From the NCBI RefSeq assembly GCF_000227745.2, contig NC_018012.1, positions 868,001 to 932,000 on the forward strand: a stretch of 64,000 nt of DNA, in the 5' to 3' direction. This DNA is from Thiocystis violascens DSM 198. GTDB lineage: Bacteria; Pseudomonadota; Gammaproteobacteria; Chromatiales; Chromatiaceae. A program made the position numbers and the translations under genes. The notes beneath the pieces are model-generated. The model was not told where the DNA came from and searched no databases. It saw nothing but the letters and a program-made list of their open reading frames with translations. Positions 54,005 through 62,589 of the stretch are shown here, one piece after another. Positions within the stretch are counted from its first letter, which is position 1. Each line of letters begins with the position of its first letter.

Positions 54005-54660
54005 ATAAAATGAGAAATCCCCCGGCTTTGCCGGGGTGACAGTAGCAGTTTGACATTTCCGGGAGTCCATCGGGGACACTCCGCAGCGTGAGCCGCCAAG
54101 CACACGACTGAGGAGAGTCCGATGGACGCATTTGAAAGCCTAAGCCACTCCAAGTGGGAGTGTAAATATCCTGTTGTCTTCATTCCGAAGTGCCGTCGCC
54201 GCGTGTTGTATGGGCAGTTGCGCACGCATCTTGGGGAGGTCTTCCACAAGCTGGCGAGGCAGCGCGAAAGCGTGATCGAGGAAGGGCATTTGATGGCGGA
54301 TCATGTGCATATGCTGATTGCGATTCCGCCCAAGTACGCCGTGTCCCAGGTGGTGGGCTACATCAAGGGTAAGAGTGCCATCCACCTGGCGCGGGTCTAC
54401 GGAGAGCGTCAGCGCAACTTTCGGGGACAGCATTTCTGGGCACGCGGGTATTTTGTGTCGACGGTCGGTCGGGATGAAGCAACGATCCGTGCGTACATTC
54501 AGCACCAAGAGCGCGAGGACAAGCGACTCGACCAGCTCAATCTGTGGGACTGATTTGCCGCCTTTAGGCGGCCCAAGAACCGTGGGGCCGCGTTAGCGAC
54601 CCCTTGCCGCTTTGAGCGGCTCACGAATTCAAAGCCCCCGGCTCTGCCGGGGGATGGTTA
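54005..54660 (+). mobile_element. IS200/IS605-type element, copy 2 (intact)
   Basis: 656 bp with subterminal GC hairpins at both ends, inserted 3' of TTA. Sequence equals copy 1 without its nested IS5. Confidence 0.93.
54122..54553 (+). CDS. tnpA: IS200/IS605 TnpA transposase (copy 2)
   Basis: 143 aa, identical to copy 1 at 34798-35229. HUH site DHVHM and catalytic Tyr in RAYIQHQE. GAGGAGAG ribosome-binding site upstream. The element is whole and likely mobile. Confidence 0.96.
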   Translation: MDAFESLSHSKWECKYPVVFIPKCRRRVLYGQLRTHLGEVFHKLARQRESVIEEGHLMADHVHMLIAIPPKYAVSQVVGYIKGKSAIHLARVYGERQRNFRGQHFWARGYFVSTVGRDEATIRAYIQHQEREDKRLDQLNLWD

Positions 54661-54712
54661 CTCCTGTCGATGATCGGGCTGATCGCGGGCACAAGGTTTC
54701 CTGGAAATCACC

Positions 54713-55108
54713 TTAAACCGCAAGTTCCCCATCCAGGTAGCGCCATTGCCCCTCGTCACGCACAAACCGACTGCGCTCGCGCAGACGATGGGCGCGGCCC
54801 TGAACCTTGTAGCGGGCGACAAACTCGACCGACCCCTGCCCGTCGTTCGGTCCGCCGGCCTCCGTCGACAGAATCTTGAGCCCGATCCACCGGGTCGAGG
54901 CGTCGGGGGCGAGATCCCTGGGACAGGTGGCGGGATGCCAGGTCGCGCGCAGATACTCGACGTCATTGCGGACAAAAGCGCTATAGCGCGAGCGCATCAG
55001 GGACTCGGCGGTTGGGGGCAGGGTTGCGCCTGCGAGGAAGGGGCCGCAGCACGCCTCGTAGGATTGGCCGGAACCGCAGGGGCAGGCGGTGCTGGACTGG
55101 CGCGTCAT
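54713..55108 (-). CDS. YchJ/UPF0225 family SEC-C protein
   Basis: 131 aa. N-terminal SEC-C zinc motif CPCGSGQSYEACCGPFL and the YchJ core SLMRSRYSAFVRNDVEYLRA, ending ERSRFVRDEGQWRYLDGEL. NTF2-like fold, function unknown. The start overlaps the stop of the SUMF1-type gene (ATGA). Confidence 0.92.
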   Translation of the reverse strand: MTRQSSTACPCGSGQSYEACCGPFLAGATLPPTAESLMRSRYSAFVRNDVEYLRATWHPATCPRDLAPDASTRWIGLKILSTEAGGPNDGQGSVEFVARYKVQGRAHRLRERSRFVRDEGQWRYLDGELAV

Positions 55109-55908
55109 GGCGCGGCATCCGGCGGCAAAGTCCGGGCGGCCCGCAGGCCATAGCTGTAGGCCCGGAAGGCGGGCGTGTAGTAAAAACGGAACGCGGAACG
55201 GCTGCCATAGGGATAGAGATACCAGGCACCGCCACGCTGACCGTATAACGGCGTGCCGTCCTTGGTAGTCTTGCAGTCGGTGGTCCAGGCCGTGCCATCG
55301 GTGGGTGCGCCGGTATAGTTCTCGTGATAGCAATCCCGCACCCATTCCAGGACGTTGCCGTGCATGTCGTACAGGCCCCAGGGATTAGCCGGCTTCTGTC
55401 CGACCGGATGGGACCGTTCGCCGGACGAAGCGACGTACCAGGCATACCGCCCCAGTTCCTCTTCGCTGTCGCCGAACCAGTAGGCGGTGGTCGTGCCGGC
55501 GCGCGCGGCATATTCCCATTCGGCCTCGCTCGGTAGACGGTAACAGTCGCGACAGCCTTCCCGTTCGTTCAGCGCGCGGATGAAGTCCGCTGCGTCGTTC
55601 CAGGAGACCTGTTCCACGGGGTTGGTTTGACCTTTGAAGTGGGACGGATTGTCACCCATCACCTGTTCCCACTGCGCCTGAGTGACCTCGGTCTCGCCCA
55701 GATAGAAAGGCGTCTCGAACCGCACGGCATGCTGGGGTATCTCGCTACGCCCGCAGGTCGCGGCGTCGGGATCGCAGCCCATTCGGAAGGTGCCAGTTGG
55801 GATCAGTCTGAACCGCATGCCGATGTCATTGGTGTAGGTGTCCGGCGCCCCCGCAAGCGCGGACGGGATGGCGGCCAGCAGGACGAAGGCGAGAAGGGTC
55901 GTGCGCAT
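55105..55908 (-). CDS. SUMF1/formylglycine-generating-enzyme-family secreted protein
   Basis: 267 aa with signal peptide MRTTLLAFVLLAAIPSALA. FGE-sulfatase fold: MGCDPDAATCG, ETPFYLGETEVTQAQWEQVM, EQVSWNDAADFI, LPSEAEWEYAARAGTTTAYW, GLYDMHGNVLEW. The copper-site cysteines of true FGE are not evident near the C-terminus, so a ligand-binding or PvdO/EgtB-like role is equally possible. ATGA overlap with ychJ. Confidence 0.88.
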   Translation of the reverse strand: MRTTLLAFVLLAAIPSALAGAPDTYTNDIGMRFRLIPTGTFRMGCDPDAATCGRSEIPQHAVRFETPFYLGETEVTQAQWEQVMGDNPSHFKGQTNPVEQVSWNDAADFIRALNEREGCRDCYRLPSEAEWEYAARAGTTTAYWFGDSEEELGRYAWYVASSGERSHPVGQKPANPWGLYDMHGNVLEWVRDCYHENYTGAPTDGTAWTTDCKTTKDGTPLYGQRGGAWYLYPYGSRSAFRFYYTPAFRAYSYGLRAARTLPPDAAP

Positions 55909-55955
55909 GGCGGGCGACTTCCGTGGATCGATCTCGGAGGATGCGGCGCTCACGA

Positions 55956-56834
55956 TCACGCCTCGCGGTCGCCGTCGACCCATTGGCCCGATTCGCGCGG
56001 CGGCTTCAGGACGACGCTGCCGAGCGGGACGTTCAGATCGTCGGCAATGACGGGACACTTGGCCTGGAGCAGAAAAAAGACCGGCGCGCGAACCTCGCTC
56101 AGGGTCTCGTAATTCGCCTGACCCTTGGCGACGATCAGCGGCGCCCGCGCGAAGCGCTCGCGAAATGCCGGGGAACAGCGATCGAGCAGGGTGCCGGGCG
56201 CGTCGGAGCCGCTATCGACGAGCGTGGCGACGGTCTCCAGACCGGCGGCCAGCGCATCCTCCCGCGTGGCATCGTTGATCACCGGTCCGCCCTTGACCGC
56301 GTAGGTCACCGGCGGGGCGAGCGTCTCGATCAGGACGCGATCGAAGACGGTCTCGCCAGCATTGTCGGCCAGGTACAGAATCGCATCGGCTGTGCGCAGC
56401 GCCTGACGCAGTTGCGCCAGACCGTCGATGGCGAAGGGCTGCGCGAGCACGCGCTCCAGCGTCGGGCGCAGGTCGTAGCCTTCCGCCACGCCGTCGTCGA
56501 TGATGTTGCCGGCGATGGCGATCCGCACGGCGGTTTCCAGCGGATCGGGCGCGGTGCGCACGCGTTCGCGCAATTCCGGGAGCAGCGCCTGCGCCTGTTC
56601 GGTGGCGTCCCGCTTGCTTGCGCGATAGGGATCGGGCGTGTGGGTCCGCTCCCGGACCAGGCGATGGATGCGCTCCGCCATCGCCGGCGGCGTCGCCTCC
56701 AGCGGCAGCGCGCGCAGTTGGTCCATGGTCTCCAGCAGAATCTCGCGCTGCTGTTCCGCCGTGGCATGGGCACGGCGGGCCGCGCTCAACGCCTGACGCA
56801 GAAAACAGGGATAGCAGTCCAGGTAGGTTTTCAT
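55956..56834 (-). CDS. DUF89/ARMT1-like metal-dependent phosphatase
   Basis: 292 aa. N-terminal CYPCFLRQALSAARRA and metal site YLADNAGETVFDRVLIETL, then VKGGPVINDATREDA. DUF89 proteins are damage-control phosphatases acting on sugar- or cofactor-phosphates. ATG 56834. IS5 copy 3 ends 11 bp upstream, so the native promoter and ribosome-binding site have been displaced; expression may now depend on the IS. Confidence 0.88.
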   Translation of the reverse strand: MKTYLDCYPCFLRQALSAARRAHATAEQQREILLETMDQLRALPLEATPPAMAERIHRLVRERTHTPDPYRASKRDATEQAQALLPELRERVRTAPDPLETAVRIAIAGNIIDDGVAEGYDLRPTLERVLAQPFAIDGLAQLRQALRTADAILYLADNAGETVFDRVLIETLAPPVTYAVKGGPVINDATREDALAAGLETVATLVDSGSDAPGTLLDRCSPAFRERFARAPLIVAKGQANYETLSEVRAPVFFLLQAKCPVIADDLNVPLGSVVLKPPRESGQWVDGDREA

Positions 56835-56845
56835 CGCGTTGCTGA

Positions 56846-58039
56846 GAGGGTGTAGACAAAATCAAACCGTTGTGGTCAACCGCCGCAGCAGGATGCGCGC
56901 CTCCGCCAGCCAAACCCAGGTTTCGGAGACCGCTGGCAGACGGTCATGATGCATGATCAATCGACGGGCACGCTCATTCCACGCATGGGTGCGCTCGACA
57001 ACCCAGCGCTTCGGCAGCGGAACGAAGCCGTCGGCGTTGGCGATCACCACTCGGTCAGGCGCCCCGTCCACGTGCCAGGAGCCAACGCTTTTGTTGGCTG
57101 GATGGCGCACGACTTCCACGCGGATCGCGTGGGTCTGCTCGGTGGTTTGGGCAAATTGACCGGCGTAGGCGCTATCGACAAACAGCGTGTTGATCTGGGG
57201 GTACTTGGCGGCCGCGTCAGCGACGGCGCCCGAGGCGGCATCGCGGTCCTGAAGATTGGCCGCGACCACGCTCACCGCCAACACGAACCCCAAGGTATCG
57301 ACCACCAGGCTGCGCTTGCGCCCCTTGACCTGCTTGCCCGCATCAAAGCCGCTCGGTCCACCCTGCGGCGAGCCGCGGGTCGATTGCGCATCCAGCACCG
57401 CCGCCGTCGGCGCGATCTCACGCCCCTCGCGTTCGCGCCATTGCCCCCGCAGTCGATCATGCATCTGCTCAAACTTCCCAGCCGCACTCCAACGGCGAAA
57501 CGTCTTGTAGACATTCTGCCAAGGCGCGAAATCGTGCGGCAGCATCCGCCACGCGCACCCCGTGCGCACCACGTAGCAACACGCCTCCAGGATGCTCCGG
57601 CGCGACACGCGGGGCGGTTGACCCCGCCCGCCCGGCATCTCAAAGAGAGCGGCGACCAAGTCCCACTCCGCATCGGTCAGACAACTTGGGTAGCTTTGGT
57701 CGGGGTCGTGGCGACGATGCGCATCCGTATACCCATACCGACGCGGCGTTGCGCGCGCTTGCGCCTCGAGACCACTCTCGCCCCGGAGGCGCGTGACGCC
57801 CGCCTCCCGCAAGGACTTGCGAATCGTTGCTTCATGAGCCTCGATTCCCGTCCGTGCCGCGAGTTCCCGGGCAATCTCTGACAGCGTGGAGGTCGGGCGA
57901 TCCGTGACAATTTGACGCAATACCGCTTGCTCCGCCTCGTGAATCTTGGGGGGACGACCAGCTTTCGACATCAGCGCACACCAGCTCAGTTGTAGACTGG
58001 TATACAAATAGCAGCTCAATTATTTTTGTCTACACCCTC
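56846..58039 (-). mobile_element. IS5-family element, copy 3
   Basis: 1194 bp, GAGGGTGTAGACAAAA inverted repeats, TGA duplication (56843-56845, 58040-58042). Same sequence and orientation as copy 1. Confidence 0.95.
56862..57971 (-). CDS. IS5-family transposase (copy 3)
   Basis: 369 aa, identical to copy 1 (HTH plus DUF4096-type N-domain plus DDE core), intact. The ATG at 57971 was preferred to 58019, which lies in the terminal region. Confidence 0.93.
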   Translation of the reverse strand: MSKAGRPPKIHEAEQAVLRQIVTDRPTSTLSEIARELAARTGIEAHEATIRKSLREAGVTRLRGESGLEAQARATPRRYGYTDAHRRHDPDQSYPSCLTDAEWDLVAALFEMPGGRGQPPRVSRRSILEACCYVVRTGCAWRMLPHDFAPWQNVYKTFRRWSAAGKFEQMHDRLRGQWREREGREIAPTAAVLDAQSTRGSPQGGPSGFDAGKQVKGRKRSLVVDTLGFVLAVSVVAANLQDRDAASGAVADAAAKYPQINTLFVDSAYAGQFAQTTEQTHAIRVEVVRHPANKSVGSWHVDGAPDRVVIANADGFVPLPKRWVVERTHAWNERARRLIMHHDRLPAVSETWVWLAEARILLRRLTTTV

Positions 58040-58049
58040 TGACGAATCC

Positions 58050-59111
58050 TCAAACATCCGCCGGGTCCGCCGTCGCGCCCGTGGGCCGCGGCATGATCCA
58101 ACCGGCGATCAGGATCAGCACCACGCCGGCCAGCGAGATCCAGTACCAGCCGGACAGCGGGGTTGGACCGTATTCATAGACCGCCCCGGCACTGACCAGC
58201 AGCCGATCACCGCTCGACACGATGGCGCCGATCCCGAACGGCGGTTGCCACTCCGCACTGTCGGCCAGCAGCGGATCGCCCTCGGCGGCGAGCGTCTCGC
58301 CCTGCTCGGCGAGCGCCAGCGAGGACAGTCCGGCGTCGCCGCCGATCCACAAGCGCTCGCGACCTTGCCGTTCGCCGTCGGCGGCGATGTGTACCGACAT
58401 CGCCCGTCTGCCGTCGAGCGCGGGATGCAGCGACCGCCAGGGTTGCCCCGGCCGTGACTGCCAGAACACGCCCTGATCGGTTCCCGCCAGCAATAGGCCG
58501 CCCTGGGTGGTGGCGAAGCTGAAGACCTTCACCGCTTCCGGCAATCCCTGACTGTTCGGCTGCCAGGCGGCGCCCGCCTCGGCCGCTGACGTGGACAGCA
58601 CGCCCGCGCCGATGGTCCCTGCATGCAGCCAGTGCCCGTCGCCATGTCGCTGACCGCTCAGACTATAGATGTTTGCCACCGGCCCCGGCGCGGACCAGCG
58701 GCCATTGACGAGCAGACGCACGCCGCCAACGGTCCCCGCCAGCAGCCCCAGCTCGGTCTGCAACAGACTGCCGACCCGATCCTCCAGCGGCGACTCGCCG
58801 GCCGGCGGAAAGAGTCCCGCGGCGGTCCCTACCGGCGTGCGTCCCGGCTCGCCGAGCAGGGCCAGCACCGGCTGACCGCCCAGCGCCAGGTTTTCCCGCG
58901 TCCAGGCTCCGCCGCGCAGACGCCAGACCTCACCCGCCTGGGTGCCCGCCAGGATGTCGCCCTGGTCCGTGGCGACAAGGCTCGTCACATGTCCGGCCCC
59001 CGGCGGGCCAACTGGCGTCAGATGGATGCCGCCGGGCAGAAAAGGTCCGGCAACCGCGAGCAGCAGACCAAGGACGGTCAAGACGAGTGCGAATGTTTTG
59101 CGTTGATTCAT
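58050..59111 (-). CDS. Membrane-anchored beta-propeller-like protein
   Basis: 353 aa. N-terminal helix TFALVLTVLGLLLAVAGPFL and C-terminal helix SGWYWISLAGVVLILIAGWI flank about 290 residues of repeating strands (SLVATDQGDILAGTQAGEVW, LLQTELGLLAGTVGGVRLLV, FATTQGGLLLAGTDQGVFW) like Ycf48/photosynthesis-assembly or BNR propellers. The DILAGT/GLLAGT/LLLAGT repeats are about 60-80 residues apart. Ligand unknown. IS5 copy 3 lies 10 bp past its stop. Confidence 0.7.
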   Translation of the reverse strand: MNQRKTFALVLTVLGLLLAVAGPFLPGGIHLTPVGPPGAGHVTSLVATDQGDILAGTQAGEVWRLRGGAWTRENLALGGQPVLALLGEPGRTPVGTAAGLFPPAGESPLEDRVGSLLQTELGLLAGTVGGVRLLVNGRWSAPGPVANIYSLSGQRHGDGHWLHAGTIGAGVLSTSAAEAGAAWQPNSQGLPEAVKVFSFATTQGGLLLAGTDQGVFWQSRPGQPWRSLHPALDGRRAMSVHIAADGERQGRERLWIGGDAGLSSLALAEQGETLAAEGDPLLADSAEWQPPFGIGAIVSSGDRLLVSAGAVYEYGPTPLSGWYWISLAGVVLILIAGWIMPRPTGATADPADV

Positions 59112-59154
59112 CTGCGGTCTCCACGTCAGTCGAAAGAGAAGCGATGGCGACGCA

Positions 59155-59592
59155 TCAATACTTACCGACCATCTTCATGATGAGCTTGTGAATGCTGTGG
59201 TATGACAAACCGGGATTCAGGTACATCACGGCACAGGTGCCAGTGCGCAGATTGATGCCTTTCTCCGCGGCCAGCGCGATGGCCTCCGGAGTATCGTGCG
59301 CCATGTGGACCCAGACATCGCGGATGCCCGCCGCCGCAGCGGCGGCGATCCAGTCGCGGGTCTCCGCTTTCGGCACCTCGACGATCAAGCCCTCGACGGG
59401 GCCGGGTAACTGCGCCAGCCCAGGATAGGCGACGTCGCCGTCGATGAAGTTGGCGCTGGGATCGACCGCATAGACCGTTTTGCCCATCGCCTTCAGTCCG
59501 CGATAGCTGAGAATCGGGAAGGGTTTGGCCTGGGAGCGACCGACGACGGCGTAGCTGGAGAGGGTAAAGAAGGTTTCGTAATTCGAGGCCAT
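59155..59592 (-). CDS. CoA-binding domain protein
   Basis: 145 aa. Rossmann-type CoA_binding_2 fold: SSYAVVGRSQAKPFPILSYR, LKAMGKTVYAVDPSANFIDG, VDVWVH-like DVWVHMAHDTPEAIALAAEK, then TGTCAVMYL. Small stand-alone members bind CoA; role unknown. 43 bp after the propeller gene's start region, same strand. Confidence 0.88.
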   Translation of the reverse strand: MASNYETFFTLSSYAVVGRSQAKPFPILSYRGLKAMGKTVYAVDPSANFIDGDVAYPGLAQLPGPVEGLIVEVPKAETRDWIAAAAAAGIRDVWVHMAHDTPEAIALAAEKGINLRTGTCAVMYLNPGLSYHSIHKLIMKMVGKY

Positions 59593-59755
59593 GAGATTGC
59601 TTTCCAGTTGAGTGAATAAATTAAATTTGGCACTTGGAACCGCAAAGGCGCAAAGGACGCGAAAAAACAGATGCTTGTCTCATCCGCGACCGTCACCCCG
59701 CAGGTGGCTTCCTCCGCATGGCTAGTGCTTTGAAAGACTTTGCGTTCTTTGTGGT

Positions 59756-60109
59756 TCAACTGCTTTTTTCAGGATAAATCGAAATGGGATCTGCGTCGTT
59801 CCCGACATCCGGCGCTTCCGCGAGATCCTGAGCGGGCGTCACCACCAGCCGTTTGCCGTTGATCAGCGCATCCGTCACTTTGCGGCGCGCCTGTGTCAGG
59901 GTCCGTGACAGAGTCGTGCGTGAGACGCCCATCCGCAGCGCGCAGTCTTCCTGATACAAGCCTTCGAGGTCCGCCAGCCGCAGGGCTTCCAGTTCGTCGG
60001 CGCGCAGCACCACGCTATCCATGCCGCATCCCGAGCGGCCGCAGGGTTTGAAACAGAGAAAGCCCGGATCGAATCCAATCCAGCGGGCACGTCGTCGTCG
60101 ACCCGGCAC
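59756..60109 (-). CDS. DUF134 regulator-like protein
   Basis: 117 aa. Cys-rich FKPCGRSGCG followed by a sigma-like HTH: LRADELEALRLADLEGLYQE and LRMGVSRTTLSRTLTQARRK. DUF134 genes commonly accompany NifX-like and MinD-type genes in ORP-like clusters, as here across the divergent gap. The cysteines may sense redox or Fe-S state (inference). Confidence 0.88.
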   Translation of the reverse strand: MPGRRRRARWIGFDPGFLCFKPCGRSGCGMDSVVLRADELEALRLADLEGLYQEDCALRMGVSRTTLSRTLTQARRKVTDALINGKRLVVTPAQDLAEAPDVGNDADPISIYPEKSS

Positions 60110-60321
60110 TGTGCCTCCTAAGCGTGGTTCGTGCTGATTTGAGATGCCCAGTTAAACGCACATATGTTCTTTTTGCATTGACAAATATCAGGGTAATTCG
60201 CTCGGGAAAACGGCGATGATGTCGATCAGAAAAGTCGGCAATCGGATTTTATCCAAGTGGCGTGGGAAGCCCGCCTGTCATAGGGCCGGCGCCGCTCGCA
60301 TCAGCCAGGAGACAAGCGTCC

Positions 60322-60915
60322 ATGAGCGAACAAGCTGTGAACAAGACGAGACGGCGCGTGCTCGTCGCCGCGACCGGACTGGTCGGCGCCGTGGGCGTCG
60401 GCTACGCGCTAGTTCCGTTCGTCGCGTCCATGAATCCGAGCGCCCGCGCCCGGGCCGCGGGCGCGCCGGTCGAAGCGGATGTTAGCAAACTGGAGCCGGG
60501 CGGACTGTTGCGAGTCAAATGGCGGGGACAGCCCGTGTGGATCGTGCACCGGACGCCCGAGATGCTCGCCTCCCTGGCCAGCAACGATCCCAAGCTGGTC
60601 GACCCGGCATCCGGGGTACCCCAGCAGCCGGCGTATTGTCAGAACGCCACCCGCTCCATCAAGCCGGCGTATCTGGTCGCGATCGGCATCTGCACCCACT
60701 TAGGTTGCTCGCCGATCTACCGGCCGGAAGTCGCGCCGGACGACATGGGCGCCGATTGGAAGGGCGGTTTCTTCTGCCCCTGCCACGGCTCGCGTTTCGA
60801 TCTCGCGGCACGGGTGTTCAAGAATGTTCCGGCGCCCACCAACCTGGTGATCCCGAAACACGCCTATCTCAACGAGACGACGATCCTGATCGGCGAGGAT
60901 GGCGGCGCGGCCTGA
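60322..60915 (+). CDS. petA: Ubiquinol-cytochrome c reductase Rieske subunit, orphan copy
   Basis: 197 aa. Twin-arginine-type anchor NKTRRRVLVAATGLVGAVGV, hinge ASMNPSARARAAGAP, and cluster loops CTHLGCSP and CPCHGSRFD with the disulfide cysteines. Typical bc1 Rieske length. Normally followed by cytochrome b and c1 genes; here none follow, and the next gene is a Gly-rich small protein. Either a second copy or recruited to another electron-transfer chain. Confidence 0.92.
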   Translation: MSEQAVNKTRRRVLVAATGLVGAVGVGYALVPFVASMNPSARARAAGAPVEADVSKLEPGGLLRVKWRGQPVWIVHRTPEMLASLASNDPKLVDPASGVPQQPAYCQNATRSIKPAYLVAIGICTHLGCSPIYRPEVAPDDMGADWKGGFFCPCHGSRFDLAARVFKNVPAPTNLVIPKHAYLNETTILIGEDGGAA

Positions 60916-60995
60916 TGCCGGCCCCAGAACCTTTGCGAACCGAAATTCGGTGAAGCAATCACGATTAACGCTCAAATAGAACACGGGAGAACAGC

Positions 60996-61280
60996 ATGCC
61001 ATTCAAAGACGGAACCGGTCCGAGTCAACCAGGTCAGGGCCGAGGGCAAAGTCAAGGCGGGTGTCGCGGACGTCAGGCGGCAAACCGCGCGGGACTGAGT
61101 CACGCTGGAGGCCAAGGCGGCCGTGGACGCGGACTTCGCGGACGCGGTCAAGGCGCGGGCACCAATGGCAACGCCAATTCGATGATGTCCTGGATGCGGC
61201 AGCAGCTCAACGAGCTGCGGTCCATGGTTCAACAACTGACGGAACGGCTGGATGCGCCCCGTCCGGATTCGCATTCATAG
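60996..61280 (+). CDS. Gly/Gln-rich DUF5320-like protein
   Basis: 94 aa. MPFKDGTGPSQPGQGRG is the DUF5320 start; residues 15-60 are Gly, Arg and Gln rich; the C-terminus is a coiled coil (MMSWMRQQLNELRSMVQQLT). Such proteins accompany NifX-like/MinD ATPase clusters. Ribosome-binding site GGGAGA. Confidence 0.85.
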   Translation: MPFKDGTGPSQPGQGRGQSQGGCRGRQAANRAGLSHAGGQGGRGRGLRGRGQGAGTNGNANSMMSWMRQQLNELRSMVQQLTERLDAPRPDSHS

Positions 61281-61299
61281 GACACACTGAGACGAACTC

Positions 61300-61671
61300 A
61301 TGAAACTTGCCATCTCTATCGCCGGTCAATCGCTTGATTCGCCCTTCGACGCCCGTTTCGGACGCGCCGAATCCTTCTGTCTGGTCGACTCGGACACCGG
61401 CACCTGGACGGTCCACGCCAATCCGGCGCTCTCGGCGTCGGGCGGGGCGGGCGTGCAGGCGGCGCAGTTCGTCGCCAGCCTCGGCGCGCGGGCAGTCGTC
61501 AGCGGGGCCTATGGTCCGAAGGCTTACGACACGCTCTCCGCCGCCAACATCCAGCGCTATCTCGCGCCGGGGAACGCGGCCCGCAGCGCCGCCGACATCC
61601 TGGCCGCGTTCCGGGCGGGGCAGTTGGCCGAAGCCGATGGCGCCACCCATGGCGGCCATCACGGAGGCTAG
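61300..61671 (+). CDS. NifX/NafY-like Fe-Mo cofactor-type protein 1
   Basis: 123 aa. KLAISIAGQSLDSPFDARFG and AQFVASLGARAVVSGAYGPK mark the dinitrogenase iron-molybdenum cofactor family, with LDSPFDARFGRAESF the usual cluster loop. His-rich C-terminus (HGGHHGG). No nitrogenase is in the window; the ORP family binds a Mo-Cu-S cluster with this fold. Three bp before the MinD-type gene. Confidence 0.9.
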   Translation: MKLAISIAGQSLDSPFDARFGRAESFCLVDSDTGTWTVHANPALSASGGAGVQAAQFVASLGARAVVSGAYGPKAYDTLSAANIQRYLAPGNAARSAADILAAFRAGQLAEADGATHGGHHGG

Positions 61672-61674
61672 GGA

Positions 61675-62589
61675 ATGATGCGGATCGTCGTTGCCAGCGG
61701 CAAGGGTGGCACGGGCAAAACCACCGTCGCCACCAGCCTGGCGCAAGTGGCCGCGGAACGGGACGCGGTGCGTTTCCTCGATTGTGACGTGGAAGCCCCC
61801 AACGCCGCGCTTTTCCTCCACCCCGACCTGGAGACGCATCGGGACGTTGGTATCCGCGTCCCGCGCGTGGACGCGCAAGCCTGTACCTTTTGCGGAAGGT
61901 GCGCCGAGATCTGTCAGTTCCACGCCATCGCCGTGGTCGGCAAAAAGGTACTGGTGTTCGACGATCTGTGCCACGGCTGCGGCAGTTGCACCTGGAACTG
62001 CCCGGAGCAGGCGATCAGCGAGCACTTGGCGGTAACCGGCGCGATCGACAGCGGCACGACACCGGAAGGCATCACGTTCGCCCAGGGCATGATGAACGTC
62101 GGTCAGACCATGGGCGTGCCCATCCTGCGCGAGCTGAAAAAATGGACCCCAGCGACCCGTGACGTGCCCCCTTCGACTTCGCTCAGGACAGGCCCTTCGA
62201 CTTCGCTCAGGGCGAGCGGCGCGCTCGAAATCCGCGACGCCCCACCCGGCGCTTCCTGTCCGGTGGTGGAAACGATGCGCGGGGCGGATTTCGCGCTGCT
62301 CGTCACCGAGCCGACGCCCTTCGGTCTGCACGATCTGAAACAGGTCGCCGCCATCGCCCACGACTTGGGCATTCCCGCCGGCGTGGTGGTCAACCGCGAC
62401 GGCATCGGCGACGACGCCGTTGGCACCTGGTGCGCCGACAGCGGACTGCCGATTCTGCTGCGCATCCCGATGGAGCGGCGCATCGCCGTGGCCATCGCCA
62501 GCGGTCGAACCTTGGTGGACGCCGCGCCCGACTACCGGCCCGGCTTCCACGACCTTCTGGAGCGCATCGTCGCCGGGGTGAACCCATGA
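61675..62589 (+). CDS. MinD/Mrp-type ATPase with ferredoxin insert 1
   Basis: 304 aa. Deviant Walker A GKGGTGKTT at the N-terminus, two 4Fe-4S motifs (CTFCGRCAEIC; CHGCGSCTWNC) in the insert, then DAPPGASCPVVE and VNRDGIGDD. Cluster carrier or maturation ATPase by family. Two 24-bp repeat units at 62170-62217 add residues 166-181 (PSTSLRTGPSTSLRAS) in the loop just before DAPPG. The frame is kept. The stop overlaps the next start (ATGA). Confidence 0.93.
   Translation: MMRIVVASGKGGTGKTTVATSLAQVAAERDAVRFLDCDVEAPNAALFLHPDLETHRDVGIRVPRVDAQACTFCGRCAEICQFHAIAVVGKKVLVFDDLCHGCGSCTWNCPEQAISEHLAVTGAIDSGTTPEGITFAQGMMNVGQTMGVPILRELKKWTPATRDVPPSTSLRTGPSTSLRASGALEIRDAPPGASCPVVETMRGADFALLVTEPTPFGLHDLKQVAAIAHDLGIPAGVVVNRDGIGDDAVGTWCADSGLPILLRIPMERRIAVAIASGRTLVDAAPDYRPGFHDLLERIVAGVNP
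62170..62217. repeat. Two 24-bp repeat units inside the MinD-type gene
   Basis: Each begins CCTTCGACTTCGCTCAGG, at 62170 and 62194; phase CCT-TCG, sixteen codons. Same unit and phase as in the IS3 transposase (2702-2725). Confidence 0.92.

Noticed and set aside
60110..60321. Promoter in the DUF134-petA gap (TTGACA at 60178)
   Set aside because: No -10 box at acceptable spacing in either direction.
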